DNA of 64,000 bases, taken from the NCBI RefSeq assembly GCF_018362975.1, contig NZ_CP074371.1, forward strand, positions 2,728,001-2,792,000, read 5' to 3'. Every line of letters starts with the position of its first letter. The stretch's first letter is position 1. Source of the stretch: Nocardia tengchongensis (lineage in GTDB: Bacteria > Actinomycetota > Actinomycetes > Mycobacteriales > Mycobacteriaceae). The notes under the pieces are model-generated. The model did not search any database and was not told the origin of the DNA. It saw nothing but the letters and a program-made list of their open reading frames with translations. Made by a program: the position numbers and the translations under genes. This document shows positions 18,640-27,437 of the stretch, in pieces.

Positions 18640-19725
18640 ATGGGAGGAGACTCGGTACGGCTGGACGGGAACACCCTGGTGTTGCCCGGCGAGGTGGGGG
18701 TGCGGTTCATCCGCACGCTGCGGCTGCCCGAGCAGGGGACCCATCCGCTGCCGCCCGGGCTCGGCGAGTTCCCGGTGCGCCGGGTGGCGGACTACGCGGA
18801 CTCGGTGCCGCCGGAGTGGGCGGCGCGCGGGGGCGTCATGCTGCCCATGTACCTGCGCGAGGCCATGTGGCTGTCGTTCTCGTCGAAGGAGCCCGCGGCG
18901 CTGCAGATCGGGGTGGGCAAGGTGTGCGCGGTCTCGGGCAAGCCGTGGAGTGACCGGCTCGCCCGCGATCCGCAGAACTACGTGGTGCTGCCCCGGCAGC
19001 CCTGGCTCGACGGCATCAACTCCGGCAAGGGCACCATCCGGCAATTCGTCGCGGTGCCACTGGGATTGGGCGCGACCGTGGAGGGGCAGGTCACGGGGGA
19101 GGAGACCTGGGGCGGCATTCAACTCCAGAACTTCGCGCTCAACGACCTCGAACTGGCCCGCTGGCGCAAGGCGGAGGAGGAACGCCGCGAGCAGGCGGCC
19201 CGGGCCCGCTACGGGAGTTCGGACAATGTCTGGCTCGCCGGCGCGTCCGGCGCCATGCCGCCTCCGGCCGCTCCCGCCTTCGGTGCGGCGCCGCCCGCGC
19301 CGGGCGGTCATCCCTCCGCTTCCCTGCCCCGCAAGCGGCAGGCCGGCGCCCTGGGCCTGGGCGTCGGCGGCACCATGCGGCAGGAGATCTACCAAGACGA
19401 ACGCCCCCTGGCGGAGTGGTCCGCCGAGCGCGCCGGCCGCGTTTTCGTCCACCTGGTCACCCCGCCCGACTGGCGGCGCATCACCGGCGAAGCCGCGCCC
19501 CCGTCGCCGGTGGATCGCGCGGCCTACACCGCCGCGAACCTACCCTGGTTCGACTATTTCGATTCGGACGCAACCGATCTCGCCCCCGCCGACCCGCTCG
19601 CGAACGTGGTCCCGGTCGGCGACTGGCTCGGCGACGACCACGAACCCTGGCAGCCTCCGACCCCCGGCCAGGTGCATCACCTCGGTGACAAGCAGGGCAA
19701 GCCGGTCGAGGACGGCGACTGGTAG
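18640..19725 (+). CDS. Conserved hypothetical protein (PLPPGLG / QPWLDGI type)
   Basis: 361-aa soluble protein with no signal peptide or membrane segment. The first 185 residues look like a compact folded domain with distinctive motifs: HPLPPGLGEFPVRRV (about 35), GGVMLPMYLREAMWLSF (about 64), QPWLDGINSG (about 119) and RQFVAVPLGLG (about 134). I recall such motifs in uncharacterised proteins of actinobacteria and other phyla, but no function. Residues 190-240 are a low-complexity Ala/Pro/Arg linker, and the rest contains ETYQ-like and PPDWRRITGE segments. Start at ATG 18640, with only a G-rich upstream tract. Apparently monocistronic. Function unknown. Confidence 0.65.
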   Translation: MGGDSVRLDGNTLVLPGEVGVRFIRTLRLPEQGTHPLPPGLGEFPVRRVADYADSVPPEWAARGGVMLPMYLREAMWLSFSSKEPAALQIGVGKVCAVSGKPWSDRLARDPQNYVVLPRQPWLDGINSGKGTIRQFVAVPLGLGATVEGQVTGEETWGGIQLQNFALNDLELARWRKAEEERREQAARARYGSSDNVWLAGASGAMPPPAAPAFGAAPPAPGGHPSASLPRKRQAGALGLGVGGTMRQEIYQDERPLAEWSAERAGRVFVHLVTPPDWRRITGEAAPPSPVDRAAYTAANLPWFDYFDSDATDLAPADPLANVVPVGDWLGDDHEPWQPPTPGQVHHLGDKQGKPVEDGDW

Positions 19726-19878
19726 AGGCCCTCGGACGACCGCCGCACGGTCATGTCGGCAGGTCGACGGGTCGGAGGATCCGCGCACGTCGCCCTCCGG
19801 TGGGCAAGGTCGGCAACGCAATTCGGGGCACCTCGCCGAGCGCGATTCGGATGCCGTGACTCCCGGTGCGGCCGGGCG

Positions 19879-20403
19879 TCAGTTGTCGGACGTGTCGGCG
19901 GCAGCGTGATCGGTGGGCGCGACGGTGGTCGGGTCCAGACGGGTGGTTACCGGGGCGTCGGTGGTCGTGCGCGGGGATTCCGTTGTCGGCCGGGTGGTTT
20001 CGGTGGTGGCCGGACGCGTGGTGGTGGTGGTCGGGCGGGCCGAGGAGGGGCGCGAGCCGCTCGGGTCGGCGGCCGGGTCCTCCGACGTGGCGGTGACGGT
20101 GGAGATAGGGGCGCGCCGCGACGGCTGGTCGGCGGCCACCCGCCAGGTGGGCGAGGGCGGGATGACGATCGCGGGGGTGGCGCTGACGCCGGCCTTGGTC
20201 GAACTCGCCGGGGCCGCTTGCAGATCGGCGTTCAGCGGCGGGGGAGAGACATAGGTGTCGCTGTGGCCGAGGCCGCACGCGCCGAGCAGGATGAGCCCGG
20301 CCGACACCACGCCCACCGCGCCCGCGGCACCCACCACGGGCTTGGGCAGGTGACGCAGCGGGGTGACCGCGCGGTCGTCCGCGCCGGCGTTGCTGCCGTC
20401 CAT
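19879..20403 (-). CDS. Thr/Pro-rich membrane-anchored or lipoprotein
   Basis: 174-aa protein with an N-terminal cytoplasmic segment of about 22 residues, one hydrophobic helix (VVGAAGAVGVVSAGLILLGA) and a lipobox-like LLGAC. It could be either a lipoprotein or a single-pass membrane protein. The exported part is low-complexity, with long Thr/Pro/Ser runs such as RPTTTTTRPATTETTRP, typical of O-mannosylated cell-wall-spanning segments. No folded domain is visible after the anchor. No recognised family. The start at ATG 20403 gives the shortest cytoplasmic tail consistent with the frame. Confidence 0.6.
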   Translation of the reverse strand: MDGSNAGADDRAVTPLRHLPKPVVGAAGAVGVVSAGLILLGACGLGHSDTYVSPPPLNADLQAAPASSTKAGVSATPAIVIPPSPTWRVAADQPSRRAPISTVTATSEDPAADPSGSRPSSARPTTTTTRPATTETTRPTTESPRTTTDAPVTTRLDPTTVAPTDHAAADTSDN

Positions 20404-20703
20404 GGGTATCGCTCCTGATTCGTATCGAGTGGGCTCACCCTAACGGAGCCGATGGGCATCGGCCAGGCGGGTGGTCGGTTCTAAAAGGCGGCCGCGCACG
20501 GCCATTCGGAAAGCCTCGAAAATATCTCAAACAGCGGTGATTCATATTTCGAATTAGTAAAGTCAGCGCGTTTCGCTCACGTGTCGCATGGACTTTCCGT
20601 AGCCGCGTCGTAATGTGTGTCCAAAGTTACACACGAGACGCTCGAAATTAGCCGAGGGGCGCGCCGAAGATTCGCGAACCCGGTGGGCGTCACCGAGGAG
20701 TGG
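20404..20703. other. AT-rich divergent intergenic region
   Basis: About 300 bp between the divergent lipoprotein-like and small-membrane-protein genes, visibly AT-rich from 20505 to 20565. A short inverted repeat GTGTGT (20615-20620) and ACACAC (20629-20634) could be an operator for the gene at 20704. No coding signal is seen except an in-frame extension of that gene back to a GTG at 20617. Confidence 0.45.
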
Positions 20704-20955
20704 ATGATGGGTGCATTCTCGACATCTCCGCTGCGCGCGCCGGCGCGCGCCGGAGAGCCTGCGGCCCCTCCGACGATGCGGATACCGGCGCTGCCGGCCC
20801 GCATCGCCGCCTGGCTGTTCTTCCTCGGCGGTCTGACCGGCGCCATTCGCGGTATTGCCGGACTACGGGTCGAGATCACCGTCGCGGGCCTGATCCTGGC
20901 CTGTACCGCGGGTCTGATTCTGCTCAAGATCCGCGCCGACGCACACGGCAGCTAA
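20704..20955 (+). CDS. Small membrane protein, two transmembrane helices
   Basis: About 83 aa. After a 30-residue Ala/Pro-rich cytoplasmic start there are two hydrophobic helices, IAAWLFFLGGLTGAIRGI and VEITVAGLILACTAGLILL, and a short basic/acidic tail. The ATG pair at 20704/20707 follows GAGGAG at 3 and 6 bases, the best ribosome-binding site in the frame; a GTG at 20617 would add 29 residues. No family recognised. Downstream is the convergent end of the HMG-CoA-lyase-like gene 11 bp away. Confidence 0.55.
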   Translation: MMGAFSTSPLRAPARAGEPAAPPTMRIPALPARIAAWLFFLGGLTGAIRGIAGLRVEITVAGLILACTAGLILLKIRADAHGS

Positions 20956-20966
20956 TTTCCCGCGAA

Positions 20967-21893
20967 TCATTTCCGGCTGGCAATTGTCCATTCAAATGCT
21001 GTGGTTTCAGACTTTGCGCCTTCAATCGTCCGCGATCGATTGGGCTCGCCGAGTTCTTTCAGCAAATCATCGGACATCTGCACCAGATCAGACAATAAGG
21101 ACGGCGTGAACCATTCCGGCCGGGTCGCGAACAACAGGTCCTCACTCGAGGTATTCCCCGACGCCCCCGGCGCGAACGGGCAGCCACCCAGCCCGCCCAG
21201 GGAGCCGTCCACCACGTCCGCCCCGGCGGCCAGCGCCGCCAGCGAATTCGCCACCCCCATGCCCCAGGTGTCGTGTCCGTGGAAGACGATGCGGTGCTCC
21301 GGATTACCCCAGCGCGCGGTCGCGGCCATCGCGGCCACCAGCGCGCCGACCTGCCCCGGATGCGCCTGCCCGAGGGTATCGGCGATCACGATGTCCGAGG
21401 ATCCCGCCGTCCGGGGGTCGGCCGCGATCGCCAGCACCCGCGCGGGATCCACCGGCCCGTCGAACGGGCAGGTGAAAGCCGTTGCCAGGCAGAGCTGGAT
21501 GCGCCCGCCCGCCTCCGCCGCGAGCCGCACCGCCTCCGGCATGGCCGCCACGCTGTCCTCGGTGGTGCGGCCGATATTGGCCTTGTTGTGCGCGTCCGAC
21601 ACCGAGAAGCAGTACTGGAAATTGCGCACCCCGGCCTCGGCGGCCTTGGCGACGTGCCGCGGCGTGGCCACCCACACCCAGCAGCGTTCCAGCTCCTCGG
21701 GGGTCAGCTGCGCGACCAGTTCGAGGGTATTGGCCATGGGCGGCACCAGATCCGGGCGGGCCATGGAGCCGATCTCCAGTTCCGGCACCCCCGCGGCCAG
21801 CAGCTGCCGGGCGATCTGGACCTTGCGTTCGGTGGGCAGCACCTTGCCGGTGAGCTGCAATCCGTCGCGCAGCGTGACGTCCCGCAGGGTCAT
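20967..21893 (-). CDS. Hydroxymethylglutaryl-CoA lyase-like aldolase
   Basis: 308-aa HMGL-type TIM-barrel enzyme that cleaves a 3-hydroxy-3-methyl acyl-CoA. Typical motifs are LRDVTLRDGLQL at the start (substrate/metal aspartate), the metal-binding HGHDTWGMG and the glycine loop GGLGGCPFAPGASGN with the conserved cysteine. The ATG overlaps the stop of the upstream CoA-transferase gene by four bases (ATGA), so the two are translationally coupled. A CoA-transferase plus HMGL pair suggests activation of a dicarboxylic acid such as a methylglutarate- or citramalate-like compound followed by cleavage. The exact substrate is inference. Confidence 0.83.
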   Translation of the reverse strand: MTLRDVTLRDGLQLTGKVLPTERKVQIARQLLAAGVPELEIGSMARPDLVPPMANTLELVAQLTPEELERCWVWVATPRHVAKAAEAGVRNFQYCFSVSDAHNKANIGRTTEDSVAAMPEAVRLAAEAGGRIQLCLATAFTCPFDGPVDPARVLAIAADPRTAGSSDIVIADTLGQAHPGQVGALVAAMAATARWGNPEHRIVFHGHDTWGMGVANSLAALAAGADVVDGSLGGLGGCPFAPGASGNTSSEDLLFATRPEWFTPSLLSDLVQMSDDLLKELGEPNRSRTIEGAKSETTAFEWTIASRK

Positions 21894-23107
21894 GAGTTCG
21901 CCTCCAGGGCATCGATGTCGGCCGCGGACATGCCGAGCAGTCCGGACAGCACTTCACGGGTGTGCTCGCCCAGGTCCGGTCCGACATTGCGGACGGGCAG
22001 CGACTGGCCGCCGATGACGGGGACGATGCCGGGGAACCCGACCTCCTTGGGCTCCGCTTCGCCCACGTCCACCCGGAAGGGCTGGATCATGTTGCGCGCC
22101 TTGTACTGCTCATCGGTGACGATGTCGGCGGCGGTGTAGATGGGCCCGCACGGAATCGCGGCCGCCTCCAGCACTTTCAGGGCCTCGTCGCGGGTGCGCA
22201 GTCGCGTCCATTCGGCGATCGAGGCGTCGAGCCGATCGCGATGCCGCCAGCGTCCCGCGTTGTCCGCCAGCTCCGGGTCGGCGGCGAGGTCGGGCCGGTC
22301 GATCACCTGCATGTAGCGCTGGAAGATGGCGTCGCCGTTGCCGCCGATGATGATGCTGTAGCCGTCGCTGGTCGGGTAGGCGTTGCTGGGCGCGATGCCC
22401 TCCATCCGCCCGCCGACCCGCTCCCGGTTGATGCCGTAGGCGAGGTAGTCGGGCACCAGCGACTCCATCACCGACAGAATCGATTCGTTCAACGCGACGT
22501 CGATGATGCGCTGCTCCAACGGCACCGGCCGCACCCGTTCGCGCTGGAACAAGGCCATCACGGTGCCGAAGGCGGCGTAGATCCCCGCGATGGAATCGCC
22601 GATGGACACCCCGACCCGCACCGGCGGTCGATCCGGATCGCCCACGAGTTCCCGCAATCCGCCGACCGCTTCGGCCACCGCCGCGAAGCCGGGCCGCTGC
22701 GAGAGCGGACCGGTCTGCCCGTACGCGGAGATCCGCGTGATCACCAGATCCGGATTGGCGGCGTTCAAGACCTCGGGCCCGAGCCCCCACTTCTCGAGCA
22801 TCCCGGGCCGGAAGTTCTCCAGCAGCACATCGCATTTGCCGATCAGCTCCAGCACGATCCGCCGCCCCGCCTCGGTACGCAGATCCAGCGTGATCGACTT
22901 CTTGTTCCGATTGACGGTCCGGTACAGCATCGAGGTGTCCCCGCCGTACAACCGCCAATTGCGCAGCTCGTCCCCGGTTTCGGGCCGCTCGACCTTGATC
23001 ACCTCGGCCCCGAAGTCCCCGAGTATCCGCCCGGCCGTCGGCGCGGCCACGTAGTTACCCAGTTCCAGAACCCGAACGCCGTCGAGCGGCCGAATCTCTG
23101 TGTCCAA
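21890..23107 (-). CDS. CaiB/BaiF (family III) CoA-transferase
   Basis: 405-aa CoA-transferase. RPLDGVRVLELGNYVAAPTAG at the start, VIKVERPETGDE, RNKKSITLDLR and ITRISAYGQTGP are hallmark segments. The catalytic aspartate that usually follows the RPGF/Y motif is alanine here (RPGFAAVAEA). The start is TTG 23107: the GGAGGGC of hairpin repeat copy C sits three bases upstream, and the 45 codons before it are only repeat sequence. It is coupled to the HMG-CoA-lyase-like gene by a 4-bp overlap. It probably moves CoA onto the acid that the lyase then cleaves, if the active site is functional. Confidence 0.83.
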   Translation of the reverse strand: MDTEIRPLDGVRVLELGNYVAAPTAGRILGDFGAEVIKVERPETGDELRNWRLYGGDTSMLYRTVNRNKKSITLDLRTEAGRRIVLELIGKCDVLLENFRPGMLEKWGLGPEVLNAANPDLVITRISAYGQTGPLSQRPGFAAVAEAVGGLRELVGDPDRPPVRVGVSIGDSIAGIYAAFGTVMALFQRERVRPVPLEQRIIDVALNESILSVMESLVPDYLAYGINRERVGGRMEGIAPSNAYPTSDGYSIIIGGNGDAIFQRYMQVIDRPDLAADPELADNAGRWRHRDRLDASIAEWTRLRTRDEALKVLEAAAIPCGPIYTAADIVTDEQYKARNMIQPFRVDVGEAEPKEVGFPGIVPVIGGQSLPVRNVGPDLGEHTREVLSGLLGMSAADIDALEANS

Positions 23108-23227
23108 TTTGCCCTCCGCTGCGCTCCGGGCGGGTTCGCGGCCCTGGAGGTCTCGTTCTTCCCTCCCTCCGCTCCTCCGCTTCGCTCCCCCGCTCCGCTC
23201 AGTCCAGAACGAGACGGGCCGCGAACC
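23108..23227 (-). repeat. Hairpin leader repeat, copy C
   Basis: Third copy. Outer arms 23133-23144 and 23216-23227 (GGTTCGCGGCCC with GGGCCGCGAACC); inner arms 23150-23159 and 23206-23215 (GTCTCGTTCT with AGAACGAGAC). All 22 pairs are perfect. Its end is the ribosome-binding site of the CoA-transferase. Open frame runs through it, which produces a false N-terminal extension in naive gene calls. Confidence 0.92.
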
Positions 23228-23279
23228 ATTATGGTGCAGCACACACCAGGGCCCGAAGCGCGGTGGTCCGCGCCGGAAT

Positions 23280-24245
23280 TCAGGCGGCGCGAGCGGAGAC
23301 CTCTTCGATGATCGAGTAGTGCTCGGCGTTACCGGTGATGATGGTGCTCGGGTTGCCGTGGATGTCGACCGGGACGTCGCCGGCCAGGGTGATGCGGGTC
23401 AGGCGGCGGGGCTGACCGTCGTAGTCGTCGATGGCGTAGTGCTGGGTGGCGCGGTTGTCCCAGATTGCGACATCGCCGAGCTGCCAGTTCCAGCGGGTGG
23501 TGTTTTCCAGACGGGTGACGCGGTTCTGGAGCAACTGGAACAAGGCCTGGGATTCGGCGGCGGAGAAGCCGGCGAAGTTCTTCACGAAGTGGCCGAGCAG
23601 CAGGGCGCGTTCGCCGGTCACCGGGTGCACGCGCACCACCGGGTGCTCGGTCTCGTAGTAGCTGGACTCGAATTCCTCGCGGTAGGCCTTGATGTTCGCG
23701 GTCACCTCGGCGTTCTCGCCGCGCGCCACCTCGGTCCGGTCGGCGGCGTAGTCGTAGGCGTTGGTGTGGCGGGCGCGCAGGTTCTCCACCAGCGCACGCA
23801 GCGGTGCGGGCAGCGATTCGTAGGCGGCCACGGTGGAGGCCCAGGTGGTGGAGCCGCCGTAGGGCGGCAGGTGCACCGCGCGAAGGATGGACGCCTTCGG
23901 AACCCGGTCCACGAAGGTGACATCGGTGTGCCAGCTGTTGGCGCGGCCGTACTCGGAGTCGATGGGCAGCGTCTTGACGCCCTTGGAGGTGACGGTCGGG
24001 TGCGGGGTGGTGGGTGTGCCCAGCAGCTGCGCGAACTCGTACTGGCCGTCCTCGGTGAGGTGTTCCTGGCCGCGGAAGAAGATCACCTTGTGCTTGTGCA
24101 GCGCGTCCTGGATCGCCTGCACGGTCACCGAGTCCAGGTCGCCGCCGATGCGGACGCCGTCGATGCGCGCGCCGATCTTGCTGCCCAGCTGCACGACAGT
24201 AGGGGTGGAAGTTGCGTAATCGACGGCTGTGTAATCGACGGACAT
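23280..24245 (-). CDS. TauD/TfdA-type Fe(II)/2-oxoglutarate dioxygenase, Rv3406-like alkylsulfatase
   Basis: 321-aa non-haem iron dioxygenase. The iron site is WHTDVTF (His and Asp) with the distal histidine in ATQHYAIDD, and PRRLTRITL carries the 2-oxoglutarate-binding arginine. It closely matches what I recall of M. tuberculosis Rv3406, which oxidatively cleaves alkyl sulfate esters to aldehyde and sulfate. Shared features include [19 protein letters not shown] near the start and [23 protein letters not shown] near the end. Start at ATG 24245. It probably scavenges sulfate from organosulfates; a taurine-like substrate is less likely given the similarity. Confidence 0.85.
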   Translation of the reverse strand: MSVDYTAVDYATSTPTVVQLGSKIGARIDGVRIGGDLDSVTVQAIQDALHKHKVIFFRGQEHLTEDGQYEFAQLLGTPTTPHPTVTSKGVKTLPIDSEYGRANSWHTDVTFVDRVPKASILRAVHLPPYGGSTTWASTVAAYESLPAPLRALVENLRARHTNAYDYAADRTEVARGENAEVTANIKAYREEFESSYYETEHPVVRVHPVTGERALLLGHFVKNFAGFSAAESQALFQLLQNRVTRLENTTRWNWQLGDVAIWDNRATQHYAIDDYDGQPRRLTRITLAGDVPVDIHGNPSTIITGNAEHYSIIEEVSARAA

Positions 24246-24350
24246 GCAATGCCTTTCGCCCGATGGGTCCCGGCCCGGATTCGAGCCATGACCAGGACAC
24301 CATCGGGGCGGCCGCCGAAACAGGTTCAGGATCAGCCGGATCGAAAGGTC

Positions 24351-25123
24351 TCAGCCGAGGTGTTCGCGCAGATACTTCAGATCGTCGGCGACCCCGTCTG
24401 CGGGGGTTTCCAGAATCACCGGCGCGTCGGCGGTGCGGCACACCTCCGCCAGCAGCTGCGGATCGATGGTGCCGTCGGCGAAATTGGCGTGCCGGTCGGC
24501 CCCCGGAGTCGAAGGCGTCGCGCGAGGAGTTCAGGTGCACCAGGTCGATGCGCCCGGTGATCGCCTTGATCCGCTCCACGATGCCGACCAGTTCCTCACC
24601 GCCCGCCCAGGCGTGGCAGGTGTCCAGGCAGAATCCGGCCCCGAACTCGCCGACCGCGTCCCACAGCCGCCCGATATCGTCGAAATACCGTGCCATGGCG
24701 TGGTTCCCGCCGGCGGTGTTCTCGATCAGGATGGGCACCGCGAAGCCGCCCTTGTCCTCCTGGGCGCTGGAACAATTTGCGCCAGTTGACGAATCCCTCC
24801 GCCATCTCCTCGTCGGAGCGGACGTGCCCGCCGTGCACGACCAGCCCGAACGCCCCCAGTTCGGCGGCCGCCTTGGCCTGCTGCGCCACCGCGTTGCGCG
24901 AGGGCATGCGCAGCCGGTTGTTCAGGCTGGCCACATTGATCTGATAGGACGAGTGCACCACGACGTCGATGTCGCTGGCCTTGATCTCCTCGGTCAGCAG
25001 GTGGGGTTTGGGCTTGTCCCAGCTCTGTGGATCGACCACGAACATCTGGATGACCTCGGCCCCCAGCGTCTCACCGAAGCCGATCGGGTCGCTGTCCATT
25101 CGGACGTGAGCTCCAATGCGCAT
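24351..25123 (-). CDS. nfo: Endonuclease IV-like TIM-barrel protein, two frameshifts as read
   Basis: AP-endonuclease family 2 protein, a Zn-dependent DNA-repair enzyme or a xylose-isomerase-like relative. It starts [14 protein letters not shown] at ATG 25123. The frame breaks at GGG 24762-24764 (after [10 protein letters not shown]) and again at CCCCC 24500-24504 (after SSRDAFDSG). Removing one base at each site gives a continuous 256-aa protein with metal-ligand segments [50 protein letters not shown] and ILETP. Both extra bases lie in homopolymer runs, so sequence error is likelier than a pseudogene. No strong ribosome-binding site; possibly leaderless. Divergent from the kinase at 25443. 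Confidence 0.8.
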
Positions 25124-25442
25124 ACGCCCAGCGTATCCCCGACCCCCGACACCCCAGGGCGGGTCGGTGGCCGCTATAAGCAAACGTTGAGTGTTGCGTT
25201 AGCGGGCCGTGCGTAGATAGTCCGGTAGGAATTCCGATGCCCGGACGATCACTGGAGGTGAATACCGTTGCAGGCGAACGCTGCAGGTTCGCGCGGCGCG
25301 CCCGGCCCGGCGCGGGGCGCGGGTCGCATCGGCTACAGTTTCGGTGTTTTCCGGATCGGCCCGTACACGATCACGCCGATCGTCTGTGGTACCTCGCGCG
25401 CTGGTGGGTCCCGGCTCGCGGAGTGGGAAGTGGGAGATCGTC
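25124..25442. other. Divergent intergenic region between nfo and kinase genes
   Basis: A 319-bp gap that should carry promoters for both neighbours. The stretch 25170-25200 is the most AT-rich part and includes a -10-like TATAAG (about 25175). An in-frame upstream ATG for the kinase at 25344 gives only arginine/serine-rich translation and was rejected. GGGAGA about 6 bases before 25443 is the kinase ribosome-binding site. Confidence 0.4.
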
Positions 25443-27336
25443 ATGCTGTCCAACGGTGACGTTTTTGCTGAATATGTCATCGAGCGGCAGCTCGGCCGGG
25501 GCGGTATGGGGTCGGTGTATCTGGCCAAGCACCCGCGGCTGCCCCGTTTGACGGCGCTGAAGCTGCTGAATCGGGAGATGGTCTTCGACAAGGAGGTCCG
25601 GGCCCGCTTCGAACGCGAGGCCGACCTGGTCGCCCAGCTGGACCACCACAATATCGTCACCGTCTACGACCGCGGGCTCGAGGACGGTCAGCTGTGGATC
25701 TCCATGCAGTACATCGACGGCATCGACGCCGCCAGCGTGAATCCGCAGACCCTGCCGCCCGAGCGGGCCGTGCAGATCGTCGCCGAGATGGCCGACGCCC
25801 TCGACTACGCGCACCGCAACGAGGTGCTGCACCGGGACGTGAAGCCGGCCAATATCCTGCTGGCCCGCTCCACCGGCGGTAAGGGCGAGCGGGTGTATCT
25901 GACCGACTTCGGCATCGCGCGGCTGCGCGACGACAGCGGTCACCTCACCCAGACCGGAACGTTCACCGCCACCCTGGCCTACGCCTCGCCGGAGCAGCTG
26001 ACCGGCTCGGCCCTGGACGGCCGTTCGGACCAGTATTCGCTGGCGTGCACGCTGTTCTGGCTGTTCACCGGGTCGGGCCCGTTCTCGGCCACCAACCCGG
26101 CCGCGGTGATCCAGGGGCATCTGCAGAATCCGCCGCCGCCGTTGAGCAGCGCGCGCCAGGGCCTGCCGCCGAGCCTGGACCTGGTGATCGGCAAGGCGAT
26201 GGCCAAGCGGCCGGAGGACCGGTTCGCCAGTTGCAGCGACTTCGCGGCCGCCGCCCGCAGCGCCCTCGCCAACCCGAGCGCACCCGCGCTGCCGCTGGTG
26301 CAGCGGACCGCGCCGCCGATGCCGGTCATGCCCTACACCGGGGGACCGGCTCCGGTCGCTCCGATGACCGGTGGCGGCATGCAGACCGGGATGCCGATGT
26401 ACACCGGTGGGGCGATGCCGACCGGCGGGCCGATGCACACGGGTGCGCCCATGCACACCGGCGGTCAGATGCAGACCGGTATGCCGGTCACCGGCGCGCC
26501 CATGCCGACCGCGCCGCCCGCAGACCACGCCGCCGACCCCGGCCGTGCCGTATCCGGCTCCGACACAGGTCAATCCGGTTCCGCCCAAGCCGGTGACCGG
26601 CAATTACACCGGGCGCGGGACCAATCAGTACCCGCAGCCGCCGTCCTATCCGTACCCGGCGCAGGGGCAGCAACAGCCGCGTCCGCCGGCCGGGGTGCAT
26701 CGGCCGGCGCCGCCGAAGAAGTCCAATACCGGGCTGATCATCGGCATCGCGGTGGCGGCGGTGGTGCTGCTGATCGTGGTGATCGCGGTGATCGCGGCGG
26801 CGGGGAGCAAGTCGAGCGGTAACAAGATGGGGTCGCCGAGCGTCGTGCCCACCGTGCCGGACGGCGCGCCCGCGAGCAACAAGGCCATCGACTGGTCGGT
26901 GGCGGCGAAGGAGTTCCCGAAGCTGTTGCCCGCCACCAAGACCGGCGGCAAGGGCCTCAACGGCGCGACCTGCTGGGTGGCCGATTCCCCGGTGTCCGCC
27001 GACGCGACCGACGGCACCCCGGAATTCGGGGACTGGAAGGTGCAGTGGCGTTGCTACGGCGGCGCCGAGAACAACGACCCCTTCTACCGCATCTTCGCCT
27101 ACTCCTCGTCGGCCACCGTGCAGTCGGTGCTGAGCGGTCTGAGCCCCGACACCACCTCGCACGACGTCAACGGCGGCAAGACCTACACCAACTACCAGCT
27201 CACCGGTGACAGTCATCCACGCCTGGTCACCGCCTTCACCGACGCCGGCCGCACCCAGTACCTGATGTACACCGACGGCATCACCGGTGACATGGACGCG
27301 GTCCTGAAATGGTGGAAGAGCGCCCCCATCGCCTGA
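25443..27336 (+). CDS. PknB-type receptor Ser/Thr protein kinase, frameshifted as read
   Basis: Transmembrane kinase of about 630 aa once one base is removed. The kinase domain (1-275) is complete: GRGGMGSV loop, ALKLL lysine, HRDVKPANIL, DFGIARLRDD, an activation loop rich in Thr (HLTQTGTFTATLAYASPEQ) and RSDQYSLAC. A Met/Gly/Thr-rich juxtamembrane repeat (GGGMQTGMPMYTGGAMPTGG and similar) follows. The frame breaks in the CCC at 26517-26519, then resumes as a Pro-rich segment, a helix (GLIIGIAVAAVVLLIVVIAV) and an extracellular domain with cysteines in ATCWVADSP and QWRCYGG, ending KWWKSAPIA. No PASTA repeats. It is followed 101 bp later by a paralogue with a related extracellular domain. 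Confidence 0.87.
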
Positions 27337-27388
27337 GCTGACCTCGACAATTCGAAACCCTTGCCGCCGCCCGCTAGGGTCGCGCACG

Positions 27389-27420
27389 CCGAACCCGCCG
27401 GAGCGAAGCGGAGGCAGAAA
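27389..27420 (+). repeat. Tail-only copy of the hairpin leader repeat (copy F)
   Basis: GGAGCGAAGCGGAGGCAG matches the 3' tail of copies A-E, without the hairpin arms. It lies 18 bases before the GTG start of the second kinase and points in the same direction. The bases between it and the start (ATACGGAA) also match those between copy D and the third kinase, so the two kinase leaders share ancestry. Confidence 0.7.
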
Positions 27421-27437
27421 ATACGGAAAGGGTCTTT

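Noticed and set aside
23108..23242. 45-residue N-terminal extension of the CoA-transferase
   Set aside because: It is the translation of hairpin repeat copy C; the TTG at 23107 has a clear ribosome-binding site.
24351..25123. Endonuclease IV as a true pseudogene
   Set aside because: Both breaks are one-base gains in homopolymer runs, and everything else, including metal ligands, is preserved; the same type of break occurs in unrelated conserved genes across the window.
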